Assembly (NCBI GenBank): GCA_002429085.1
Contig: DIYR01000107.1
Location: 1-11,889 of the forward strand
Reading direction: 5' to 3'
Origin: Flavobacteriales bacterium UBA6049
Lineage (GTDB): Bacteria; Bacteroidota; Bacteroidia; Flavobacteriales_G; Salibacteraceae
DNA: 11,889 nucleotides
Under the pieces are notes generated by a model. That model saw only the letters and a list, made by a program, of their open reading frames with translations, did not search any database and was not told the origin of the DNA. The translations under genes and the position numbers were made by a program. Below are positions 1-6,617 of the stretch, one piece after another (position 1 is the stretch's first letter; each line of letters opens with the position of its first letter).

Positions 1-66
1 ACAGGAATGACAAATATTCGAGATGTAATTCCTTTTCCACGCACACCTGGAAACGCAAACTTCTAG
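1..66 (+). CDS. asnS: Asparagine--tRNA ligase, C-terminal end only
   Basis: Only the last 21 codons are in the window, in frame from base 1 and ending at TAG (64-66). The peptide contains TNIRDVIPFPRTPGNA. This is the nearly invariant C-terminus of class IIb asparaginyl- and aspartyl-type tRNA synthetases. It carries motif 3 features, with the Arg of the IRD stretch near the ATP site, and the PRTPG tail is characteristic of AsnRS. The enzyme charges tRNA-Asn with asparagine in the cytoplasm. The reading frame and tail are seen directly; the identity rests on recalled family sequence. An intrinsic terminator follows 15 bases after the stop, so transcription probably ends here rather than running strongly into rpoN. 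Confidence 0.9.
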   Translation, partial: TGMTNIRDVIPFPRTPGNANF

Positions 67-81
67 TTACTAGACAAATAA

Positions 82-112
82 AAAGGGAGCCCTCGAGCTC
101 CCTTTCTTTTTT
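82..112 (+). terminator. Rho-independent terminator after asnS
   Basis: A perfect 9-bp stem (AAAGGGAGC at 82-90 pairing with GCTCCCTTT at 97-105) encloses a 6-base loop, CCTCGA. It is followed by C and a run of six T (107-112). The GC-rich stem plus T-run is a classic intrinsic terminator. It sits just after the asnS stop and 73 bases before rpoN, so it separates the two transcription units. Confidence 0.9.
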
Positions 113-185
113 ACCTCTTTTTAACAACAAATTTCGTACCAATTTTTAATTAAGTTTCCTATTTTCGAGTTATATACCCGTTTTT

Positions 186-1643
186 ATGCTTACTCAAAAA
201 CTCGAACAGAAACTTTTACAAAAGCTCTCTCCTCAGCAAATACAGCTGATGAAACTGCTACAAGTTCCTACAGTTGCTATTGAACAACGCATCAAAGAGG
301 AGCTAGAAGTAAATCCAGCTTTAGAAGAAGGAATGGATGAAGCTTTTGACGAAGCAGAACATGATGAATACAGCGATGCATACGAAGAAGCTTCTGATGC
401 AGAGCAAGAATTCGACTTTTCTGATTATGTTGATCAGGATGATATCCCCGACTATAAACTTTATAGCAATAATCACAGTAAAGACGATGATGATCAAGTA
501 ATTCCAATTAGTGGCGGCAAGACCTTCCACGATATTCTTGAAAATCAGCTTCGCTTACATCCATTAAATGATCATCAAAAAGAAGTTGCACAACACCTTC
601 TAGGAAATATTGATGAGTCTGGCTACTTAAGAAGAGAACTCTACGCTATTGTTGACGATTTGGCATTTACTCAAAACATCATGACTGATGAAAAAGAGTT
701 ATCTGATCTGTTACAAATCATTCACACTTTTGAACCGGCTGGAGTTGGTGCAAGAAACTTACAAGAGTGCTTAATTCTTCAACTAGAACGAAAAGACACT
801 TATGATGAAGATATTCATAACGCCATTGAGATCCTAACTCATGCATTTGATGCGTTTACAAAGAAGCACTACGATAAGATCATCACAAAGTTCAATTTGA
901 CCGAAGAAGACCTAAAGTTAGCTATTGAGCAAATTCTCAAGCTTAATCCAAAACCTGGAAATAGCATGAGCGAATCTTCTATCATTCTTGAGCATGTTGT
1001 TCCCGATTTTATAGTTCGCACTGAAGATGATGAACTACAGTTGACCATTAATGGAAGAAATGCGCCTGATCTGAAGGTAAGCAGACAATATTCTGAAATG
1101 TTCGAAGATTATGCTAAAAATAAGAAAGGAGCAACTAAAGAACAGAAAGATGCATTGTTATTCGTTAAGCAGAAGTTAGATTCTGCTAAATGGTTCATTG
1201 ATGCAATTAAACAACGTCAGAACACTTTGTATTTAACCATGAGTACCATTATGGAGATACAACATGACTACTTTATGACAGGAGATGAAACGAAGTTAAA
1301 ACCAATGATTCTGAAAGATGTAGCAGAACGCATCAACATGGATATCAGTACAGTTTCTCGCGTTGTAAATAGCAAATATGTGCAAACACCTTTTGGGACA
1401 TTTTTATTAAAAAGTTTCTTCAGTGAAAGTCTTAGTACAGATAGTGGCGAAGAAGTAAGTACGCGAGAGGTAAAGAAAATTCTGACAGACGAGATTGAAC
1501 AAGAAAACAAACGCAAACCTCTTACTGACGAAAAATTAGCTAGTATTCTGAAAGAAAAAGGCTATAACATAGCTCGTAGGACTGTTGCCAAGTACCGTGA
1601 ACAATTGGATATTCCAGTTGCTCGATTAAGAAAAGAACTGTAA
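186..1643 (+). CDS. rpoN: RNA polymerase sigma-54 factor
   Basis: This is the alternative sigma factor that directs RNA polymerase to -24/-12 promoters and needs an AAA+ activator protein to open them. The 485 residues match the usual family length and all regions are present. Residues 3-48 are the Gln/Leu-rich activator-interacting region I (SPQQIQLMKLLQ). Residues 47-103 form a strongly acidic region II linker. The core-binding domain spans roughly 110-300 and includes GNIDESGYL (140-148) and FEPAGVGARNLQECL (182-196). The DNA-binding helix-turn-helix lies at about 376-413 (STVSRVV, then KYVQTPFGTF). The RpoN box, ARRTVAKYRE, is at 463-472 and is a perfect match to the family signature. The ATG at 186 is chosen because region I starts right after it. 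No Shine-Dalgarno is visible and no clear TAnnTTTG box was found in 113-185. The stop overlaps the next start (TAATG), suggesting a two-gene operon. Other sigma factors are ruled out by the RpoN box. Confidence 0.97.
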   Translation: MLTQKLEQKLLQKLSPQQIQLMKLLQVPTVAIEQRIKEELEVNPALEEGMDEAFDEAEHDEYSDAYEEASDAEQEFDFSDYVDQDDIPDYKLYSNNHSKDDDDQVIPISGGKTFHDILENQLRLHPLNDHQKEVAQHLLGNIDESGYLRRELYAIVDDLAFTQNIMTDEKELSDLLQIIHTFEPAGVGARNLQECLILQLERKDTYDEDIHNAIEILTHAFDAFTKKHYDKIITKFNLTEEDLKLAIEQILKLNPKPGNSMSESSIILEHVVPDFIVRTEDDELQLTINGRNAPDLKVSRQYSEMFEDYAKNKKGATKEQKDALLFVKQKLDSAKWFIDAIKQRQNTLYLTMSTIMEIQHDYFMTGDETKLKPMILKDVAERINMDISTVSRVVNSKYVQTPFGTFLLKSFFSESLSTDSGEEVSTREVKKILTDEIEQENKRKPLTDEKLASILKEKGYNIARRTVAKYREQLDIPVARLRKEL

Positions 1644-2266
1644 TGCAATACTGGTTTTCAAGGGTTATCTCATTTTTACTTCACCCGTTACTCATGCCCA
1701 CATATGGCTTGTTGATTCTATTCACGCAAGTTCAAACTTACTTTGTATACGCTTTACCAGAACAATCAAGGTTGTTTGTGCTAGCCATGGTGTTCATCAA
1801 CACTTTTGTAATTCCAGGGCTTTTCATGCTATACCTATATCGAAAAGGAAAAATCAGTGATATTCAGGTAAGTAAACGAGAAGAACGATTCTTGCCATTG
1901 GTACTCACCACTATTTTATTCATGAGTACCTATTACCTATTAAAAAGTATTGGTTTGAATAAAGTTATTCTGCTAATGATGATCGCGGCAATTTCTGCAA
2001 TCATTGTTGCCTTTATCATTAATATTTGGTGGAAGATAAGCATGCACCTAGTTGGCGTTGGCGGCCTAGCAGGTGTTTTTTACGCTCTATCCTACATATT
2101 TCAGCTTGACATCACAGTTACTATTACTGTGTTATTCTTATTAGCTGGTATTGTAGCCTTTTCTAGAATTCAACTTAAACAACACACCCTAGGACAAGTA
2201 ACCGCAGGTTTTGCTTTAGGCTTTAGTTTTGGCTTTATGGTATTAGCGGGAACCTACCCTCATTAG
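1643..2266 (+). CDS. PAP2-like integral membrane protein with degenerate active site
   Basis: This 207-residue protein is very hydrophobic, with about six membrane segments (roughly 8-36, 43-66, 84-101, 108-128, 136-170, 187-203). It resembles the type 2 phosphatidic acid phosphatase (PAP2) fold. KREERFLP (78-85) stands where the first signature (K-x6-RP) would be. KISMH (131-135) stands for PSGH, keeping Ser and His. SRIQLKQH (174-181) matches SR-x5-H exactly, but the Asp expected four residues after the His is Gln185. Intact PAP2 enzymes remove phosphate from lipid phosphates such as phosphatidate or undecaprenyl pyrophosphate. With the first motif imperfect, PSG altered and the Asp missing, catalysis is doubtful. 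The start is fixed by the one-base TAATG overlap with rpoN, implying coupled translation. The gene ends in a 4-base convergent overlap with the outer-membrane gene. The family assignment is an inference from motif spacing; a neutral alternative is a conserved Bacteroidota membrane protein of unknown function. Confidence 0.75.
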   Translation: MQYWFSRVISFLLHPLLMPTYGLLILFTQVQTYFVYALPEQSRLFVLAMVFINTFVIPGLFMLYLYRKGKISDIQVSKREERFLPLVLTTILFMSTYYLLKSIGLNKVILLMMIAAISAIIVAFIINIWWKISMHLVGVGGLAGVFYALSYIFQLDITVTITVLFLLAGIVAFSRIQLKQHTLGQVTAGFALGFSFGFMVLAGTYPH

Positions 2267-2943
2267 AATGGAAGGATGGAAACACCTATCGAAAGCTGAT
2301 TCTGTGTACGCCCTCTTCCTTCATTTATCCAAGGTGTAATAGAATAAAATGCGGTTAAATTTACTTTGCCATAACCTACTCGAATATGTGTACCTACTCG
2401 ATACTGATTCATTTCAGGGAAGATATATGTCTTATACTTATCTCGATCACTATTATTGAACGTCATTTTATCATGAGTATCAATCAAATAACCAAACTTA
2501 GCACCAACCGCTACTTTCCAACGGTATCCACTTGGTGACTCCTCAGACCTCCATCTAAATTCTACTGGAACCTCAATGTATGTAGTCGAAATTTTATTGT
2601 TTCTATAGTTCGTATCTACCTTATTCCAAACCATCATATCACGAGATCTAGTAGAATCATATTCTACTCTTAATTGACCATTCGAATAATAGCTCTGTGA
2701 GCTAATTCCTATCCCAATCGCTCCACTAAAAGGACTTATTTTGATAGGTGCATCATACATTAAGTGAACGTTTACTCCATTGTTGTACCACTTAAAATCG
2801 ATCTCATCTGGGTTGTTCAAAAGGGTTTCGTATGTCAAATCAACAATTAGTTGATCTTCTCTTTCACGTTTCTCCTTAGTTTGAGCCGAAACAGAAAACT
2901 GTAACAACATCATGAATAAACTAAATAGCGCTAATTGCTTCAT
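2263..2943 (-). CDS. Outer-membrane beta-barrel protein, hypothetical
   Basis: This 226-residue exported protein begins with a standard signal peptide (MKQLALFSLFMMLLQFSVSA, then Gln21; likely cleavage VSA|Q). The mature part alternates polar and hydrophobic residues in short strands with aromatic girdles, for example ISTTYIEVPVEFRW, WKVAVGAKFGYLID and YRVGTHIRVGYGKVNLTAFY. It ends in Phe, as outer-membrane barrels do for BAM-mediated insertion. The size fits an 8- to 10-strand barrel of the OMP_b-brl/PorT-like group; I do not recognise it as PorT itself. An upstream in-frame ATG at 2967 would add eight charged residues before the signal peptide. It lies inside a TACATTTG promoter box, so the start at 2943 is preferred. 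The gene is divergent from the propeller gene and convergent with the PAP2-like gene. Ligand and role are unknown. Confidence 0.72.
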   Translation of the reverse strand: MKQLALFSLFMMLLQFSVSAQTKEKREREDQLIVDLTYETLLNNPDEIDFKWYNNGVNVHLMYDAPIKISPFSGAIGIGISSQSYYSNGQLRVEYDSTRSRDMMVWNKVDTNYRNNKISTTYIEVPVEFRWRSEESPSGYRWKVAVGAKFGYLIDTHDKMTFNNSDRDKYKTYIFPEMNQYRVGTHIRVGYGKVNLTAFYSITPWINEGRGRTQNQLSIGVSILPF

Positions 2944-2964
2944 TATCTTTTTTCGATTGCGCCA

Positions 2965-2972
2965 CAAATGTA
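2965..2972 (-). promoter_or_regulatory. Bacteroidota -7 box (TACATTTG) for the beta-barrel gene
   Basis: Read on the minus strand, these bases are TACATTTG, an exact match to the Bacteroidota sigma-A -7 consensus TAnnTTTG. Transcription would start near 2958 and leave a leader of about 15 bases before the ATG at 2943. No TTTG lies at the ideal -33 spacing; the nearest (3003-3006) is about 30 bases upstream. The 13-base palindrome at 2985-2997 occupies that region instead. The position decides the gene start, because the longer ORF's ATG (2967) falls inside this box. Confidence 0.5.
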
Positions 2973-2984
2973 GAACTTCTCACA

Positions 2985-2997
2985 TCTTCTTAGAAGA
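2985..2997. promoter_or_regulatory. Perfect palindrome in divergent promoter region, possible operator
   Basis: The sequence TCTTCT-T-AGAAGA has two perfect 6-base inverted arms around one base. It lies between the divergent beta-barrel and propeller genes, 12 bases upstream of the TACATTTG box, roughly at -27 to -39 of the inferred minus-strand promoter. That is where a dimeric regulator could block or recruit RNA polymerase. There is no T-run after it, so it is not a terminator. The arms are purine/pyrimidine-rich, and a 6-base palindrome can arise by chance, so operator function is inference only. Confidence 0.3.
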
Positions 2998-3052
2998 ATG
3001 AACAAACTTTGCTACATTCATAGACGTTTTATTTAGTACAGAATCCAACAAG

Positions 3053-5290
3053 ATGTTACAACGACTAGTCTCTATCCTAATTGTATTTTCAAGTATTTCG
3101 GCATTTGGACAAAAGCCATTTCCATATGGGCGTATGGATACTATTGTTGTTTCCGAAAACGGAACAAGCCTAAAAATGCCTTGGACTGGAGGATTAAACA
3201 ACGCACAATTTCAATCCATAGACCTAAACTGGGATGGTAAAAAGGACATAGTTGTATATGATAACGCCTCTAATGGATACGGTATTAAAACTTTTATCAA
3301 TACGGGGCAAACTGGAGAAATGAAATACACCTATGCTCCAGAATATGCTTGGCAGTTTCCAGCTGGACTTAACGTTAGAGGTTTTTTGATTTTAAGGGAT
3401 TATAACTGTGATGGATTAGAAGATTTATTTACGTATCGAGAGGGTGGGATAGCTCTCTACAAGAATGTTGGAAATTCTACAATTGGTTTTCAGTGGCAAT
3501 TAGTAACTGATTACATTCCTGCAACTGTTTTTGGAGGTCCTAGCGGAGTATACTGCACAATAACTGATATTCCATCTATTGAAGATTTGGACGGGGATGG
3601 GGATTTAGACTTTGTAACAAGTGCTGTAGGTGGAATTTTATTCTACCGATATAAAAACATTAGTGACAATTGCGATAGTTTAAAACTTGTAAGAGATGAT
3701 GGTTGCTGGGGTAATTTCTACGAATCCTCGTTTAGTAACGATCTAATTTTCAACGCTACCTGTAAAGGTGGCTCTGGTAGGAAAAGTCGCCATGCAGCTT
3801 CTACCATCCTAGCTATAGATTTAAATGGTGATGATTTAACCGAAGTTATATTGGGAGATTCTGAATCAGATGGACTCACTGTGGCCTATAACACTGGAAC
3901 AATAGATAATGCTCAAATGACCTCTGCAGATTACGACTTCCCAGCTAATGATACTCCTGTAGATATTAACGAGTACAATGCTGCGTTCCATATTGATGTG
4001 AATAACGACAATGTAAAAGACTTAGTTGTAGCACCTCATTTCGAATATTCTGAAGATACTGCTAACAGCTGGCTATACTTAAATTCTGGTAGTTCTTACG
4101 ATGTAGATTTAACCCTAGAAACAAAAGGTTTTCTTGGTGAAGACATGTTAGATTTCGGTTCGTTGAGCTACCCTTCATACATTGATGTTGACCAAGATGG
4201 GCTACTTGATATTTTAATAGGTCATATGGGTTACTACGCTTCATATAGCTGGACAACGTACCAACCTGGATTCAAAAGTCAGTTAGCTTACTTGAGAAAT
4301 GTTGGGAACAACAATTTTCCAGAATATGAATTAATAGATAGAGATTTTAATGGATTATCTGCTGAAGACCGTTTTGGTTTGTTTCCGACTTTCGGAGATC
4401 TGGATGGTGATAGTGACGATGATATGATATGCGGCACCATTAACGGCCCACTTTGTTATTTCGAAAACATAGCACCACTTGGCTCTACAGCACAATTTGT
4501 ATTAAGTGATACAAATTATATGTCAATTGATCATGGGTCTTTTTCAGCACCAGAATTGTATGATTTAAACAATGATGGACTGTTAGATTTAGTAATTGGA
4601 ATTAGAAGTGGCATTCTCAAATATCACGAAAACACAGGTAATTCAACCACTCCTCAATTCTCAGCAACTCCAACAAATGATTCATTAGGTGGACTGGAGT
4701 ACTACAACCCTCGAAAAAATGGATTTATTAGAGCTTCTTTTGGGGTATCAGATACTACCAACAAACCATTCGCATTTGTAGGAACTCAAGATGGAGTAGT
4801 TTATATATTCAACGATATAGAAAACAACCTTCTAACTGGAGATCACTTCAACCAAATAGACTCATTACGAACTGGTGTTCAATTAATTAATGTTGACGTT
4901 GCAAATATTAATTTCTCTGACAGTCTAGAGTGGATTGCTGGAGAGGCTCCAGGAGGGATTTCTCTTTGGGGAAGAAGTAGCAGATATGTAGCTCCACCAG
5001 AAGATACATTAGGGGTTGATGATCTCACTAACACAATCAATTTTACAGTGTTCCCGAACCCTGCAACAAATCAAATTTCAATCAGGTCAAATGAAGAAAT
5101 CAACGATGAAGTAACTGTTTCATTAGTTGATTTAAGCGGTAGAGTACTAGTTAACAAGCAATTAAGCAAGCTAGAATCAAATCAAATAATTACACTAAAC
5201 ACGCAATCAATTTCATCAGGAATCTACTTGTTAACACTTTATAGAAATTCTGTAATTAACACAAAAAAAGTAATTATCCGAAAAAACTAA
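3053..5290 (+). CDS. Secreted FG-GAP/VCBS beta-propeller protein with T9SS type A sorting domain
   Basis: This 745-residue protein is exported through Sec and then through the type IX system to the cell surface or medium. The signal peptide is residues 1-19 (MLQRLVSILIVFSSISAFG). Eight integrin-like calcium loops of the form DxNxDGxxD start near residues 57, 116, 178, 256, 315, 378, 449 and 504. They are spaced 55-78 residues apart, as in FG-GAP/VCBS propeller blades; the clearest are DLDGDGDLD (178) and DLNNDGLLD (504). A weak ninth copy is at 615-623. Residues 664-745 form a Por-secretion type A C-terminal domain, with FPNPATNQISIRS (667-679) and SGIYLLTLY (721-729), ending in a KKVIIRK strand. 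The visible propeller has no recognisable enzyme domain, so adhesion, carbohydrate binding or a surface scaffold is likeliest. The start is taken at 3053 because the signal peptide follows directly. The gene is divergent from the beta-barrel gene, and its own promoter is not clear. Confidence 0.9.
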   Translation: MLQRLVSILIVFSSISAFGQKPFPYGRMDTIVVSENGTSLKMPWTGGLNNAQFQSIDLNWDGKKDIVVYDNASNGYGIKTFINTGQTGEMKYTYAPEYAWQFPAGLNVRGFLILRDYNCDGLEDLFTYREGGIALYKNVGNSTIGFQWQLVTDYIPATVFGGPSGVYCTITDIPSIEDLDGDGDLDFVTSAVGGILFYRYKNISDNCDSLKLVRDDGCWGNFYESSFSNDLIFNATCKGGSGRKSRHAASTILAIDLNGDDLTEVILGDSESDGLTVAYNTGTIDNAQMTSADYDFPANDTPVDINEYNAAFHIDVNNDNVKDLVVAPHFEYSEDTANSWLYLNSGSSYDVDLTLETKGFLGEDMLDFGSLSYPSYIDVDQDGLLDILIGHMGYYASYSWTTYQPGFKSQLAYLRNVGNNNFPEYELIDRDFNGLSAEDRFGLFPTFGDLDGDSDDDMICGTINGPLCYFENIAPLGSTAQFVLSDTNYMSIDHGSFSAPELYDLNNDGLLDLVIGIRSGILKYHENTGNSTTPQFSATPTNDSLGGLEYYNPRKNGFIRASFGVSDTTNKPFAFVGTQDGVVYIFNDIENNLLTGDHFNQIDSLRTGVQLINVDVANINFSDSLEWIAGEAPGGISLWGRSSRYVAPPEDTLGVDDLTNTINFTVFPNPATNQISIRSNEEINDEVTVSLVDLSGRVLVNKQLSKLESNQIITLNTQSISSGIYLLTLYRNSVINTKKVIIRKN

Positions 5291-5382
5291 CCACCATAAT
5301 ATCAGATAGTTACCTATTGCAAAAACAAATTCTAATTCCTACATTTCTTCCTTCAAATCAATCAATTACAAGGGGAAATTGG

Positions 5383-5535
5383 ATGAAACGAATTGCACCT
5401 CTACTTTTGCTGATAGCTGCAGCTATTTTTTTTGTTGTAAATAGTCAGATAATTTCTGAAAAACTCTCACCAGAACAAGAAGGAGAATCGAACAATATAA
5501 AAGCTGATTCTGCCCGATTAAAAGTAGTTGTCTAA
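5383..5535 (+). CDS. Small membrane-anchored protein of unknown function
   Basis: This is a 50-residue ORF. It starts MKRI, has one hydrophobic helix at about residues 5-20 (APLLLLIAAAIFFVVN), then a hydrophilic acidic tail ending KVVV. The ATG at 5383 is preferred over an in-frame TTG at 5317, because a purine-rich AGGGG at 5371-5375 lies seven bases before it and the membrane helix begins right after. With positive charges before the helix and no lipobox Cys, it would be a signal-anchored inner-membrane peptide with its tail outside, or a secreted peptide. It lies 92 bases after the propeller gene on the same strand and 55 bases before the end of galT on the other. It could be a genuine small protein or the 5' remnant of a longer gene cut at the junction with the sugar cluster. 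I recognise no family. Confidence 0.5.
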   Translation: MKRIAPLLLLIAAAIFFVVNSQIISEKLSPEQEGESNNIKADSARLKVVV

Positions 5536-5590
5536 GTGTACTAACTGTACCTGTATTCAATAGCAACAGAGCATGTATATTCTGTGTTCG

Positions 5591-6610
5591 TTATATCACC
5601 CCACCCAAAACCTCAGCAGCTTTCTCAGCGGTAATATCCCGTTGAGGCATACCGAACATTTCATAGCCTACCATAAATTTTTTGACGGTAGCACCGCGTA
5701 ATAAAGGAGGATAAAAACTCATGTGCCAGTGCCAATGATCTTGGTTTCCGTTGTTTATAGGAGACTGGTGAATTCCGCTGGAATAAGGAAACGAGCAATT
5801 AAATAACTTATCGTAGGCCTGGGTGATTTTTGAGATGGCTTCGGCAAAGTGAAGACTTTCTTTTACTGTGAGTTGGCTTATGTTAGTTTGGTGTTTTTTG
5901 GGTACAATCATGGTTTCAAAAGGCCATACTGCCCAAAAGGGAACCAGAATTACAAAATCCTCATTTTCAAATATGATACGTTCTTGTTTTTGGAGTTCTT
6001 GCTGAAGATAATCTCCTAATAAAGAGCGCTTATTTTTTTGATAGTAATCTAATTGGTGTTGGTCTTTTTTGGCTACTTCATTCGGAATTCCCGACTGACT
6101 CCAAATCTGTCCGTGAGGATGTGGATTAGAGCAGCCCATTGCAGCTCCTTTGTTTTCAAAAATCTGAATGTAGCGGATAAAATCCTGTTGGCTTAAATTG
6201 TTAAACTCTTCCTGCCAGATATGTACCACCTTTTCAATTTCGGATACTTCCATATCAGCCAGCGTCTTGGAATGATCCGGACTAAAGCATACTACCCTGC
6301 AAATTCCTTTTTCGGAAGTGGCTTGTAGCAAACCATCATCGAGAGAAAAATCGGGAGTTTCCTTTTGCAGCGCAGCAAAATCGTTGGTGAATACATAGGT
6401 GTCTTTATAATCAGGGTTTATGTCTCCATTGGCACGTTTGTTTCCGGCACACAGATAACACTCAGGATCGTATGAAACCTTGATTTCTTGCTTCACTTCT
6501 TCCTCCTGCCCCTGCCAGGGTCTTTTGGCTCTGTGAGGAGAAACCAACACCCATTCTCCCGTTAGGATATTAAGGCGTTTATGCGAATAGTCATCCAAAT
6601 TTGTATTCAT
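5591..6610 (-). CDS. galT: Galactose-1-phosphate uridylyltransferase
   Basis: This Leloir-pathway enzyme moves UMP from UDP-glucose to galactose-1-phosphate through a uridylyl-histidine intermediate, in the cytoplasm. All hallmarks are present, numbered from the ATG at 6610: LTGEWVLVSPHRAKRPWQG near the N-terminus, the zinc CxxC (Cys51, Cys54; CYLCAG), SPDHSK with His113, and the active-site GCSNPHPHGQ with His164 and nucleophile His166. The C-terminal part has DHWHWHMSFYPPLLR and KFMVGYEMFGMPQRD. These positions fall within two residues of the E. coli GalT equivalents. An upstream ATG at 6625 adds MNEGK and would overlap galK by 8 bases. I prefer 6610 because it aligns with the E. coli start and has GAAGGG just before it. 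The length of 339 residues is normal. It is last in the lacZ-symporter-galK-galT operon, 7 bases after galK. Confidence 0.96.
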   Translation of the reverse strand: MNTNLDDYSHKRLNILTGEWVLVSPHRAKRPWQGQEEEVKQEIKVSYDPECYLCAGNKRANGDINPDYKDTYVFTNDFAALQKETPDFSLDDGLLQATSEKGICRVVCFSPDHSKTLADMEVSEIEKVVHIWQEEFNNLSQQDFIRYIQIFENKGAAMGCSNPHPHGQIWSQSGIPNEVAKKDQHQLDYYQKNKRSLLGDYLQQELQKQERIIFENEDFVILVPFWAVWPFETMIVPKKHQTNISQLTVKESLHFAEAISKITQAYDKLFNCSFPYSSGIHQSPINNGNQDHWHWHMSFYPPLLRGATVKKFMVGYEMFGMPQRDITAEKAAEVLGGVI

Positions 6611-6617
6611 TTTCCCT

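Noticed and set aside
2944..2967. N-terminal extension of the beta-barrel protein to the ATG at 2967
   Set aside because: It would add eight mostly charged residues before a normal signal peptide and place the start codon inside the TACATTTG promoter box.
3008..3036. Plus-strand promoter for the propeller gene (TTTG at 3008-3011 with an AT-rich region near 3030)
   Set aside because: The downstream element does not match TAnnTTTG (several mismatches), so I could not support a box on this strand.
5317..5535. Longer version of the small membrane peptide starting at TTG 5317
   Set aside because: It needs a rare start codon and puts 22 polar residues before the membrane helix. The ATG at 5383 has an AGGGG site at good spacing.
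5566..5585. Inverted repeat ACAGA...TCTGT between the small peptide gene and galT as a bidirectional terminator
   Set aside because: The stem is only 5 bp with a 10-base loop, it is not GC-rich, and no T-run follows on either strand.
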